A stretch of DNA of 64,000 nt from assembly GCF_027706745.1 (NCBI RefSeq), contig NZ_JAQFWP010000006.1, forward strand, positions 85,605 to 149,604, read 5' to 3'. The position numbers were made by a program, and so were the translations under genes. The stretch comes from Nocardiopsis suaedae (GTDB lineage: Bacteria; Actinomycetota; Actinomycetes; Streptosporangiales; Streptosporangiaceae). This document shows positions 1-7,654 of the stretch, in pieces (position 1 is the first letter of the stretch; each line of letters opens with the position of its first letter). Below the pieces are notes generated by a model that worked only from the letters and a program-made list of their open reading frames with translations, had not been told where the DNA came from and ran no database searches.

Positions 1-2
1 AC

Positions 3-272
3 GCGGCGCTCGGCGCGGCACAGGAGGCCCGGGCCGACATGGAGACGGCCCGGGTGCTCGCCCTCAGGGGCGGGCTGGAGGCCCTGCGCGGCCGACGGGG
101 ACTGGCGGTGCGGCACCTGACCGAAGCACTGACCACCTATAGGCGGCTCGGGGCGGTGGAGTCCGAAGGGATCGAGCGCCGACTGGCCGAGCTCGGACAG
201 GAGGACGAGGGCGGGGAACGCTCCGGCCCAGGGGAGGAAGGGGAGGAACAGGGCGGAACGTCCACGGCGTGA
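3..272 (+). CDS. TPR-like protein, C-terminal fragment (5' end outside window)
   Basis: This is the last 89 codons of a gene that begins before the window. The frame is open from base 3 to a TGA at 270-272. Residues run through two amphipathic helices of TPR type, with small residues at regular spacing and LTEALTTYRRLG as the clearest stretch, then an acidic Glu/Gly-rich tail. A TPR array ending this way is common in LuxR/LAL or SARP-type regulators and in CHAT/TPR proteins of actinomycetes, but the fragment is too short to choose. Its last 209 bases lie antisense to the end of the minus-strand frame at 64-729, so at least one boundary in this overlap may be wrong. Confidence 0.55.
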   Translation, partial: AALGAAQEARADMETARVLALRGGLEALRGRRGLAVRHLTEALTTYRRLGAVESEGIERRLAELGQEDEGGERSGPGEEGEEQGGTSTA

Positions 273-729
273 GGCCGCCGCCCGGCGGCGCCGCCCACGC
301 CAGCGCTGCCGGATCGAGCCCTGCGGCGAGCCAGGTGTGCAGCAGGGACAGCAGGGGAGCGGCCTCGTCGGGGCGGAGGCGGCCCTCGATGCGCACGGGC
401 GGGCGTCCGCGCAGCGCCACGTGCCACCCGCCGTCCGCAGGGGCGGCGGCCACGGCGGCCCCGGGCCAACGGTCGAGCACGCCGCAGGGATCGGGCCCGC
501 ATCCCCGTCCCGCCCCACCCTCGGTGAAGGTGAGCACGTCGCCCGGCCCCAGCGGGAGCCCGGGGCCGACCCGGTCGGCGTGCACCCACACGTGGTCGTC
601 GACGAAGGGGGCCGGGCGCGGGGAGGACGCCGCCGGGGCGGGCAGCAGGACCCCGCGCACCCGGCGCAGCTCGGCCGCCGGCTCGGCCGCCGGCTCGGCC
701 GCCGGCTCGGCGGTCGGCCGCCCGCTCAC
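64..729 (-). CDS. Hypothetical protein, translationally coupled to upstream transferase-like gene
   Basis: A 221-residue frame with a GTG start at 729 overlapping the TGA of the upstream gene in the arrangement GTGA, so translation is probably coupled. The N-terminus carries four Ala-Glu-Pro-Ala units, from a 12-bp tandem repeat, followed by a folded-looking part of about 110 residues with the motif FVDDHVWVHADRVGPG and a paired-Cys stretch (GRGCGPDPCG). I do not recognise a family. The last 70 or so residues are Pro/Arg-rich, low in information, and antisense to a plus-strand TPR gene, so the real protein may end near base 270. It probably serves the same pathway as the transferase-like gene before it. 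Confidence 0.5.
   Translation of the reverse strand: MSGRPTAEPAAEPAAEPAAELRRVRGVLLPAPAASSPRPAPFVDDHVWVHADRVGPGLPLGPGDVLTFTEGGAGRGCGPDPCGVLDRWPGAAVAAAPADGGWHVALRGRPPVRIEGRLRPDEAAPLLSLLHTWLAAGLDPAALAWAAPPGGGLTPWTFRPVPPLPPLGRSVPRPRPPVRARPVGARSLRTPPPRAAYRWSVLRSGAAPPVPVGRAGPPARP
670..717. repeat. Four tandem 12-bp units (AEPA coding repeat)
   Basis: Three exact copies of CTCGGCCGCCGG and a fourth with two changes. Read on the minus strand they encode repeated Ala-Glu-Pro-Ala near the N-terminus of the 64-729 protein. This is probably a slippage-prone linker. Confidence 0.8.
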
Positions 730-2003
730 CGTGGGCCCCCGGCCGGGTGCGGGCCGTCCAGCGGCGGCATCGGCACCGGGACCGGCGGCGGCGCGGCCGA
801 TGGCGGGCAGTCCGGTTCGTCCAGGCCCAGCAACCGGTACATGGCGGCGCGCAGCCGGGCCGCTGCCCGGCCCGGCGCGGACGTGAGCTGGGAGGCGTAC
901 CAGCCGCCGCGCTCGGGGGCGTGGGCGTCGAGCGCCGCCCGCACCTGCGGCAGCAGCGGCCGCTCCGGGGCGAGGCGCGGGGCCGCGCACCCGAGCAGGT
1001 CGGTGTGCGAGCCGGGGAGGACCTCGTCCCCGGAGTAGGAGGCCACCAGGACCGGGCGCCCCTGGGCGGCGGCGTAGTAGGTGACCGAGCCGTAGTCGCC
1101 CACGACCGCGTCGGCGGCGATGACGGCGGCCTGCCACCCCTGTTCGGGAGGGAGCAGGACCATGCCGCGCCGCTGGGCCCCCGACAGCCAGGAGCGGACC
1201 TGGCGGCGCCCGTGCCAGGCGAAGACGGCGGGGTGGGTGACGGCGGCCGTGCGCACCCCGGCCCCGGCGGCCTCGGCGGCCAGCCGCTCGGGCAGGCGCG
1301 GGTGGGCGCCGAGCAGGGAGTGCGGGCCGTGCGTGGACGACAGCACCACCAGCAGGTCGCCGGGGGAGGCCCCCAGGGCGCGCCGGTAGCGCTCGCGCAG
1401 GGCGCGCCCGGCGGTGATGCGGTCGTGGCAGGGGTCGCCGACGACGCGCACGACCTCGGCGGCGGCCGGGGCCGCCGAGGCGAACAGGTTCCGCAGGCGC
1501 TCGTGGGCGACCCCCAGGACGCTGGGCAGGACGCGCCCGTGGGTGATCAGGCCCCCGGCGGGCGAGCCGCTGGCGGGCCGGGGCGCGGCGGGGCCGTGGC
1601 CGCCGACCCGGGGCATCAGGCGGCCGGGACCCGAGCCGTGCGGGAGGGCGAGGACGGGGGCGGCGACGTCCTGGAGTCCGCCGAGGTTGGCCGACAGCGC
1701 CAGGTCGAAGCGGTGCTTGCGGACCTCGTCCCAGGGCACGGCGATGCCGTCGAGGTGCCGGATGTGCTCGGCGCCGGTCGCGGCGTAGGGGGAGGTCGGC
1801 GGGCAGGTGTAGAAGACCTGGACCCGGTGGTCGGTCTCGATCAGGGGCAGGACGTCGGCCAGGCGGTTCCCCGCGGTGGCGTGGTGCACCAGGACGAGGA
1901 CGGAGCGCTGGGGGGACCAGGTGGCGCGGTCGGCCTGGTTGATCAGGAAGGGGCCGTCGGCGGCGTACGGTCCGGGAGCAGGGGCCGGAGAGGGGAGCGT
2001 CAT
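726..2003 (-). CDS. CDP-glycerol glycerophosphotransferase-like / glycosyltransferase-like protein
   Basis: 425 residues from the ATG at 2003. The N-terminal half has SVLVLVHHATAGNRL followed by a Rossmann-like region. The C-terminal half holds VVGDYGSVTYYAAAQGRPVL, the acceptor-site motif (GDYGS followed by a hydrophobic strand) seen in CDP-glycerol:poly(glycerophosphate) transferases and UDP-GlcNAc 2-epimerase-like GT-B folds. Members in actinomycetes are often labelled only as hypothetical. A cytoplasmic or membrane-associated role in cell-envelope polymer synthesis is an inference from the fold. The Pro-rich C-terminal tail overlaps the next gene by four bases (GTGA). The long leader of about 790 bp contains a copy of the repeated intergenic element. 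Confidence 0.65.
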   Translation of the reverse strand: MTLPSPAPAPGPYAADGPFLINQADRATWSPQRSVLVLVHHATAGNRLADVLPLIETDHRVQVFYTCPPTSPYAATGAEHIRHLDGIAVPWDEVRKHRFDLALSANLGGLQDVAAPVLALPHGSGPGRLMPRVGGHGPAAPRPASGSPAGGLITHGRVLPSVLGVAHERLRNLFASAAPAAAEVVRVVGDPCHDRITAGRALRERYRRALGASPGDLLVVLSSTHGPHSLLGAHPRLPERLAAEAAGAGVRTAAVTHPAVFAWHGRRQVRSWLSGAQRRGMVLLPPEQGWQAAVIAADAVVGDYGSVTYYAAAQGRPVLVASYSGDEVLPGSHTDLLGCAAPRLAPERPLLPQVRAALDAHAPERGGWYASQLTSAPGRAAARLRAAMYRLLGLDEPDCPPSAAPPPVPVPMPPLDGPHPAGGPR

Positions 2004-2324
2004 GGGGCCTCCGAGCTTCTCTGCAGATCCGATGACCGCCCCAGCATGCGGGGGCGCCCTTGACGCGGCGCCTGCAGGGCGCAGGGGAGGACCTTGCAGA
2101 GGGCTTGCAGGGAGGTGGACGGCAGCGTGTACGCGCAGGCGGAGGGGCTTGCGGAGTGTCCCGATCCGGCCAGGGGAGAGCGGGGCTGCGGCCGATAGGG
2201 GGCCTGAGGGCCTGTCATGGAGTCCGCCCGCCTGGCCTCTCCATTTCGGCGGAGCTTCGCCCGACTCCGGGCAGGACCGGGGCGCGTAGGGCCGAGCGCC
2301 CCGAGAGTGATGCGACAGCCGCCG

Positions 2325-2402
2325 GAGCGCGCTTGGGGCGGAAGGCCGGGGACCTCTGCCAGCGCGCTTGCCGGGCGATGCCATAGATCTACGCCATAAA
2401 GC
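2325..2402 (+). repeat. Dispersed structured intergenic repeat, copy A (78 nt)
   Basis: Starts with GAGCGCGCTTGGGGCGGA, then CTCTGCCAGCGC after 11 nt, then GATGCCATAGATCTACGCCA and TAAAGC after another 11 nt. Boxes and spacers match copy B exactly in length. AGCGCGCT occurs twice and, being self-complementary, can close a stem. The downstream hairpin present in copies B and C is not visible here. Confidence 0.8.
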
Positions 2403-2597
2403 ACCGGGATGGTTTGTATCAACTCAATCCCCTGCAAATCGCCCCGCTTCGACCAGAGCCGCGTTCCCCGGTTCAACACTGCGATGCACCACAAGGCCAC
2501 GAGGGTGACGGAGCCGGTCCGGCCACCCCGCCTCACCGGCCCACTTCCGGGCCGGTGAGAACCCCTATGACCCGCCGTGCGCGTATTCCGCCCCTCC

Positions 2598-2609
2598 GCA
2601 CACGTGTGC
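2598..2609. promoter_or_regulatory. Perfect 12-bp palindrome upstream of EAL-type gene
   Basis: GCACACGTGTGC, fully self-complementary, 187 bp before the GTG of the EAL-type gene and within an AT-richer patch. Possible operator; the binding protein is unknown. Confidence 0.35.
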
Positions 2610-2795
2610 TAACCTTCCGCGTCCGATTGGCGTACTCGGTGTAGGCGAATCCCTTGTGTCCTCCCCCGTTCCCGGGCCGACCCGGGGTCGGGCGCCCGAC
2701 CGCCCCATTAATCCGAGGAGATCTGGGCGCGAAGTCCCGCTGAATTCTCGGCCGGGGCGGCTGACTGCGGTCCGCCCGGGGCTCAGGATGAACCT

Positions 2796-3932
2796 GTGCC
2801 TTCTCCGACTTCGGCTCGCACCACCGGCCCCCAACAGGCCGTCGCCCGTCCCGAGGCCCCTCCCGTCTACCGTCCCGTCGTCGACCTCGAGTCCGGGGTG
2901 GTCCTGGCCGTGGAGGCGGAGGCCGCATCGGCGACGGCGCCGTCCGACGACTCCGCCGCCCATGCCGAGCGGCTCATCCGGCTCGCGCGCCGGGTCGCCT
3001 CCGACGAGGCGCTGCTGCCGCTGATCCTGCCCGTGCCCGCCGCCGCGGCGGCCGCCTCCCCCGACGTGACCGGGCAGCTCGAACTGGTGCTGCGGCGCAC
3101 CGGACGCCGCCCGCGCGACATCACCGTCATGCTCGGCCCCGACCTGGCCGAGCTGCCCCGCGCCGCCGCGGTGCGGGCCGCCTCGCACGTGCGCGACTCC
3201 GGCTTCCGGTGCGCCTTCGCCACCGCCGCGGTCCCCGTGGACGTCATCCTGGACCAGGCCCCGTTCCTGATGCGCCTGCCGCGCAACCTCGTCTCCGGAC
3301 TGCCGGGCGACGAGCGCAGCGCGGCCGTGGTCGAGGGCATGGCCCGCATCGCCCGCAGTGCCGGGGTGTACCCGATGGCGCCGGGCATCTCCTCGGTCGA
3401 CCAGCTCGCGGCGCTGCGCGAGGCCGGGGTGCGCCTGGGGTACGGCCCGCTCTTCGCCGACGACTCCTGGACGCCGGGGGCCAAGGTGCGCCCGCTGCCC
3501 GAGATCCCTCCCGGCCGGGGCGGCGGCGGGCAGGAGGGGCCGCCGGTGTCGACCTTCATCGGGCCGCCGGTCGCCCTGGAACAGGACGCGACGGCGGCGG
3601 AGGTGCTGGACGCCTTCACCAACGACCCGGTGCTCAACTCGATCATCCTGCTGGACCACCGGGAGCGCCCGGTCGCCCTGCTGGACCGGTCGCGGTTCCT
3701 GCTGTCGGTGTCGGGCCCCTACGGGCACGCGCTGCACGCCGCCCGCCCCGCGCGGCGGCTGGCCGACCCGCCCAAGACGGTGCCGCTGCACACCACCGCC
3801 ATGGAGGCCCTGCGCGCCGCGGGCGCCTCGGGCGAGCGCGTCCACGACGACCTGGTGGCGGTGAACGCCTTCGGCCAGGCGGTGGGCGTGGTGGCGGTGG
3901 GCGACGTGATCGCCGCGCTCTCCCGGGGGTGA
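2796..3932 (+). CDS. Degenerate EAL-domain protein with C-terminal CBS-like domain
   Basis: 378 residues, GTG start at 2796. Residues about 25-230 follow the EAL phosphodiesterase layout (YRPVVDLESGVVLAVEA at the position of the canonical Y-Q-P-I-V-D...E-A-L motif), but EAL reads VEA and the metal-binding residues expected later are not evident. It is probably not an active c-di-GMP phosphodiesterase and may be a binding or scaffold domain. After a Gly-rich linker (about 235-250), residues 255-375 resemble the CBS-pair module found C-terminal to EAL or GGDEF domains, with ALLDRSRFLLSVSGPYGHAL as the clearest signature. No membrane segment, so cytoplasmic. The function is inferred from the domain layout only. 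Confidence 0.7.
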   Translation: MPSPTSARTTGPQQAVARPEAPPVYRPVVDLESGVVLAVEAEAASATAPSDDSAAHAERLIRLARRVASDEALLPLILPVPAAAAAASPDVTGQLELVLRRTGRRPRDITVMLGPDLAELPRAAAVRAASHVRDSGFRCAFATAAVPVDVILDQAPFLMRLPRNLVSGLPGDERSAAVVEGMARIARSAGVYPMAPGISSVDQLAALREAGVRLGYGPLFADDSWTPGAKVRPLPEIPPGRGGGGQEGPPVSTFIGPPVALEQDATAAEVLDAFTNDPVLNSIILLDHRERPVALLDRSRFLLSVSGPYGHALHAARPARRLADPPKTVPLHTTAMEALRAAGASGERVHDDLVAVNAFGQAVGVVAVGDVIAALSRG

Positions 3933-4069
3933 GGGAGGGGCGGCGCGGAGCCGCCGACCGGAGCCCGGCGCATTCGGCGTACCCGTTGGGGCCGGATTGG
4001 CGTCGATGGCGCGATCGGTGGGGTACCTGTCGTTGACGCCATCCGGCGGCCCCGGGCACCTTTGACCGC

Positions 4070-5050
4070 GTGAACGAGCACCGTGTCGTCTTCCTCCTCT
4101 TCGAGGGCTTCCAGACCCTGGACCTGACCGGCCCCTGGGAGGTCTTCCGCTGCGCCGGGCACCGCGACGGCGCCTACGCCTGCCGCACCGTGGCCCGCAC
4201 CGCGGGCGCGGTCGCCTCCGGCAGCGGGCTGCCCGTGCACGCCGCCCGCGGGGTGGCGGGGCCGGGCGCCGCGGACCCCGCCGACGCGGACACCCTGGTG
4301 GTCGTCGGCGGGAACGGCGTCGACGCGGCCTGCCGGGACGAGGCCCTGGTGCGGTGGACGGCCGAGGCCGGGGCGCGCGCCCGGCGGGTCGTCTCGGTGT
4401 GCAGCGGGGCGTTCCTGCTGGCCGCCGCCGGCCTGTTGGACGGTCGGCGGGTGACCACGCACTGGCGCCGCGCCGCGCAGTTGGCCCGCGCCCACCCGGA
4501 GGTGCGGGTCGACGCCGACCCGGTGTTCATCAGGGACGGGCGGATCTGGACCTCGGCCGGTGTGACGGCGGGCATGGACCTGGCGCTCGCGCTGGTGGAA
4601 GAGGACCACGGGCGGGACGTCGCGCACGAGGTCGCCCGGGAGCTGGTGCTGTTCCTGCGCCGCCCGGGCAGCCAGTCGCAGTTCAGTGTGCCCCTGTGGT
4701 CGCGCCAGCCCTCCACCGACCCGGTGCGCGAGGCGGTGCGGGCGGTCCACTCCCGCCTGGACGCGCGGCACACGGTGGAGTCGCTGGCGGAGAGGGCGGG
4801 GCTGAGCCCGCGCCACTTCCAGCGGCGCTTCGCCGCCGAGATCGGGGTGGGGCCGGCCGAGTTCGTGGAGCGGGTGCGGGTGGAGGCGGCGCAGCGCGTG
4901 CTGGCCGAGGGCGGGGACCCGGTGGAGGCGGTGGCCCGCAGGTGCGGGTTCGGCAGCGCCGAGACGCTGCGCCGCGCGTTCCAGCGCCGGGTGGGCGTGG
5001 CGCCCTCGGAGTACAGAAGCCGATTCGGACAGATGAAGGAGGACGCATGA
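4070..5050 (+). CDS. GlxA-family transcriptional regulator (DJ-1/PfpI domain + AraC HTH)
   Basis: 326 residues, GTG start at 4070. Residues 1-190 form a DJ-1/PfpI (class I glutamine amidotransferase-like) domain, with LFEGFQTLDLTGPWEVF near the start and the nucleophile-elbow Cys in VVSVCSGAFLLAAAG. Residues about 215-320 are an AraC/XylS double helix-turn-helix (SLAERAGLSPRHFQRRF and VARRCGFGSAETLRRAFQRR). Family members sense small metabolites through the DJ-1 domain and activate neighbouring genes. The stop overlaps the ATG of the next gene, itself a DJ-1 protein, in ATGA, so the two are co-translated and the neighbour is a natural target or partner. Confidence 0.9.
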   Translation: MNEHRVVFLLFEGFQTLDLTGPWEVFRCAGHRDGAYACRTVARTAGAVASGSGLPVHAARGVAGPGAADPADADTLVVVGGNGVDAACRDEALVRWTAEAGARARRVVSVCSGAFLLAAAGLLDGRRVTTHWRRAAQLARAHPEVRVDADPVFIRDGRIWTSAGVTAGMDLALALVEEDHGRDVAHEVARELVLFLRRPGSQSQFSVPLWSRQPSTDPVREAVRAVHSRLDARHTVESLAERAGLSPRHFQRRFAAEIGVGPAEFVERVRVEAAQRVLAEGGDPVEAVARRCGFGSAETLRRAFQRRVGVAPSEYRSRFGQMKEDA

Positions 5051-5667
5051 CGGCTTACGGCCTGCTGGTGTTCGACCGTGCGGAGGAATTGGACTTCGTC
5101 GGCCCGTGGGAAGTGTTCGGAGTTTCGTCGATGCTCCGGGACGGGGCGGACTCGCTGGAGCTGATCGCCGAGCGGGAGGGGCCCATTCGCTGCAACAAGG
5201 GCCTGCGGGTGGTGCCGGACCGGGTGTTCGGCGACTCCGGGGGCGGTCGGCCGGAGGGGCTGGACGTGCTGCTGGTGCCCGGCGGGAACGGGACGCGCAC
5301 CGAGGTCGGAAACGACCGGCTGATCCGCTGGCTGGCCGAGGAGGCCGGGCGCGCGGAGTGGGTGGTGAGCGTGTGTACGGGGTCGCTTCTGCTGCACGAG
5401 GCCGGCCCGGCGAAGGGGAAGCGGGTGGCCACGCACTGGTCCTTCGAGGAGGGGCTGGAGGCGCGCGGGGGAGTGACGGTGGTGCGCGACGCCCGCTATG
5501 TGGTCGACGGGAACCTGGTGACGAGCCAGGGGGTCTCGGCGGGGATCGACATGGCGCTGTGGCTGGTGGGCCGCCTGCACGGCCGCGACCACGCGCGACA
5601 GGTGCGCCGGTACATGCAGTACGAGCCCGCCCCGCCGTACATGGCGGACGAGCCCTTGGCGTGGTGA
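5047..5667 (+). CDS. DJ-1/PfpI family protein (isonitrile hydratase-like)
   Basis: 206 residues, starting inside the stop of the GlxA-type regulator (ATGA). A single DJ-1/PfpI domain with LVFDRAEELDFVGPWEVFG, the glycine-rich turn LLVPGGNGTR, the catalytic-elbow Cys in VVSVCTGSLLLHEAG, and ATHWSFEEGLEARGG, as in isonitrile hydratases and related stand-alone DJ-1 enzymes. It resembles the N-terminal domain of the regulator before it, suggesting duplication. Likely a cytoplasmic hydratase or hydrolase whose substrate is also what the regulator senses; that link is inference from coupling. Confidence 0.85.
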   Translation: MTAYGLLVFDRAEELDFVGPWEVFGVSSMLRDGADSLELIAEREGPIRCNKGLRVVPDRVFGDSGGGRPEGLDVLLVPGGNGTRTEVGNDRLIRWLAEEAGRAEWVVSVCTGSLLLHEAGPAKGKRVATHWSFEEGLEARGGVTVVRDARYVVDGNLVTSQGVSAGIDMALWLVGRLHGRDHARQVRRYMQYEPAPPYMADEPLAW

Positions 5668-5847
5668 GAGGGTCGGGGCGGCGTCGTCCGGGGGCGGCGG
5701 CGATCCCGGCGCGGGGTGGTGCGGGGACTCGCGGTGCCCGGTAATGCGCTGGATCGGCACGGGCGGAGCGGGTTAGGTTGCCGGGGCGCCGCAGCGCGCG
5801 GGCGCCGCCGGGCGCACCTTTCACAACGTTCGCGAGGAGACCACCAC

Positions 5848-6795
5848 ATGACCACGCTGGGAAACTCCGGCTTGGAGATCCACCCCGTCGTCCTGGGCGG
5901 CAACACCTTCGGCTGGACCAGCGACGAGAAGGAGTCCCACCGCGTCCTGGACGCGTTCCTGGACGCGGGCGGGACCCTCGTCGACACCGCCGATTCGTAC
6001 TCCGCCTGGGTCGAGGGGAACGAGGGAGGGGAGTCCGAGCACGTCATCGGCTCCTGGCTGGCCGGTCGTGGCCGCCGTGACGACGTGCTCATCGCAACAA
6101 AAGTAAGCCAGCACCCCGAATTCCGAGGATTGGCCGCTTCCAACGTCAAGGCCGCCGCCGAGGCCTCGCTCAAGCGCCTCGGGACCGACTGCATCGACAT
6201 CTACTATGCGCATTTCGATGACGCCGGCACTCCGCTGGAGGACACCGTCGGGGCCTTCGACGCTCTGGTGAAGGAGGGCAAGGTCCGGTACGTCGGCGTC
6301 TCCAACTACGGCCCGGACCGCCTTCGCCGCTGGCTGGAGATCGCCGAGGGGATCGGAGCCGCCCTGCCGGTGGCCCTGCAGCCGCACTACAGCCTGGTCC
6401 ACCGGAAGACCGTCGAGCCCGAGCTGCGCGACATCGCCCTTGGTGCCGGGATGGGCATGCTGCCCTACTGGGCGCTGGCGGCCGGGTTCCTGACCGGCAA
6501 GTACCGCACCGAGGCCGATCTGGAGGGGCGGGCGCGCGCAGGGAGCGTCGGCCGGTACATGGGGCCCGAAGGGCTGGCGGTCGTGGACCGGCTCGTGGAG
6601 ATCGCCGACGCCCACGGCGTCGCCCCGGCGACGGTCGCGCTGGCGTGGGTGCTGGGACGTCCGGGGATGGCGGGCGTGCTCGCCAGCGCCCGCACCACCG
6701 AGCAGCTCCCCGCGCTCATGGACGCGGCACGGGTGTCGCTGAGCGAGGACGAGGCGGCCGCGCTCACGCGGGCCTCGGACGCCGTGGGGGCCTGA
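5848..6795 (+). CDS. Aldo/keto reductase
   Basis: 315 residues, ATG at 5848 behind GAGGAGA. Typical AKR TIM-barrel: GGNTFGW near the N-terminus, the Asp/Tyr pair in VDTADSYSAW, Lys in LIATKVSQHP and His in IDIYYAHFDD (the catalytic tetrad positions), then VRYVGVSNYGPDRLRRW and the C-terminal NADPH-binding part (VALAWVLGRPGMAGVLASAR). It should reduce a carbonyl or oxidise an alcohol with NADPH in the cytoplasm; the substrate cannot be told. A stand-alone gene with about 180 bp of leader after the DJ-1 pair. Confidence 0.9.
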   Translation: MTTLGNSGLEIHPVVLGGNTFGWTSDEKESHRVLDAFLDAGGTLVDTADSYSAWVEGNEGGESEHVIGSWLAGRGRRDDVLIATKVSQHPEFRGLAASNVKAAAEASLKRLGTDCIDIYYAHFDDAGTPLEDTVGAFDALVKEGKVRYVGVSNYGPDRLRRWLEIAEGIGAALPVALQPHYSLVHRKTVEPELRDIALGAGMGMLPYWALAAGFLTGKYRTEADLEGRARAGSVGRYMGPEGLAVVDRLVEIADAHGVAPATVALAWVLGRPGMAGVLASARTTEQLPALMDAARVSLSEDEAAALTRASDAVGA

Positions 6796-7140
6796 ATCCC
6801 GCGCGAAGGGTCGGCGGGTGGGCCCCGGAAGGGGAGAACCGCAATACCGGTCGCTTTCCCGATAGGTCTGCAGAGATCCGCCCGCCGCTCCTCGTTGCTC
6901 GATTCCTTTCTCGATGAACGTGCGGTGAGAGGTGATTCCGCTCGTCTCTGATTTTCGGGACCCTGGGGGGAGACTGGTGGTATTCCTGCTGGTGGAAGCG
7001 GTAGGAAAAGTGCTGGCCTATTGCGGACAGCGTCCCGCCCTGCCGTTTTGGAATCGGTGGTCCAGGGGGCCCATTGCATGGTGTTCGCAGGCGGATATGA
7101 ATGCGGTGGGCGGCGTCGTTTCCGAGCGACCGGAGGAATC
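6796..7140 (+). promoter_or_regulatory. Leader of ricin-type lectin gene, no gene seen
   Basis: 345 bp of lower GC than its surroundings, especially 6840-7080, with no frame that looks coding. It probably contains the promoter and a long 5' untranslated leader for the lectin gene at 7141. Confidence 0.4.
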
Positions 7141-7557
7141 ATGGCACTGATCCAGCAGGGCGAGTACCTGATCAGGTGCGCCGCGAACGACCTGTACATC
7201 GACCTGAGCGGCGGCAGCGCCGACCCGGAGACGCCGATCATCGGCTGGCACCTCCACAAGGGCACCAACCAGCGGTGGGACGTGCAGCAGAAGAGCCTCA
7301 ACGTGTTCACCATCCGCAGCATGGTGGGCGAGGCGTTCTTCGGGCTGAGCGGCCTGAAGGTCTTCCCGCCGCTCATCGCGGCCCAGTCCTTCCCCGAGGC
7401 CTGGTCGGTCGAGCCGGTGGGCGAGGGCAAGTACCGGATCCACTTCCTGTACATCGACGCCGTGGTGACCCTGCCCGAGGACCGGGAGGGCACCCAGTTC
7501 GTCCTGCAGCCGTGGCGCGGGGAGAACCGCCAGATGTTCATCTTCGAGAACGCCTGA
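7141..7557 (+). CDS. Ricin B-type beta-trefoil lectin domain protein
   Basis: 138 residues from ATG 7141 with GGAGGAATC immediately upstream. A single beta-trefoil: YLIRCAANDLYIDLSGGS, the QRWDV motif (Q-x-W signature, in GTNQRWDVQQ) and a last repeat FVLQPWRGENRQMFIFENA. There is no signal peptide or membrane segment, so unlike most actinomycete ricin-type lectins it seems to stay in the cytoplasm or leave by a non-Sec route. The length suits one trefoil domain and nothing else. Single-domain trefoils can bind sugars or inhibit proteases; neither can be decided from sequence. A GC-rich hairpin follows 65 bp after the stop. Confidence 0.75.
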   Translation: MALIQQGEYLIRCAANDLYIDLSGGSADPETPIIGWHLHKGTNQRWDVQQKSLNVFTIRSMVGEAFFGLSGLKVFPPLIAAQSFPEAWSVEPVGEGKYRIHFLYIDAVVTLPEDREGTQFVLQPWRGENRQMFIFENA

Positions 7558-7621
7558 CCTGTCGCGGCCGACAGGGCGCCGGTGCCCGTCCCCGGAACCT
7601 CCGGGGTGCGGACCGGCGCAG

Positions 7622-7654
7622 GGGTCCGCCTCCGGGATCGCCGGGGGCGGACCC
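7622..7654 (+). terminator. Hairpin after lectin gene
   Basis: GGGTCCGCC pairs with GGCGGACCC across a 15-nt loop, 65 bp after the lectin stop. A probable transcription terminator; no T-run follows. Confidence 0.5.

Larger units (their letters stand above)
2004..2795. other. Divergent intergenic region, 792 bp
   Basis: Lies between the minus-strand transferase-like gene and the plus-strand EAL gene. It holds copy A of the dispersed structured repeat (2325-2402), a perfect 12-bp palindrome (2598-2609) and a visibly more AT-rich stretch at 2400-2720 likely to contain both promoters. No convincing coding frame. Confidence 0.6.

Noticed and set aside
670..717. Possible CRISPR-like repeat
   Set aside because: Direct 12-bp units without spacers inside a coding region; a simple tandem repeat.
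2283..2411. Minus-strand peptide LYGVDLWH shared between repeat copies A and B
   Set aside because: In copies C and D the same position changes Gly to Asp and Asn while nucleotides around it are kept, so this is a nucleic-acid element, not a conserved coding region.
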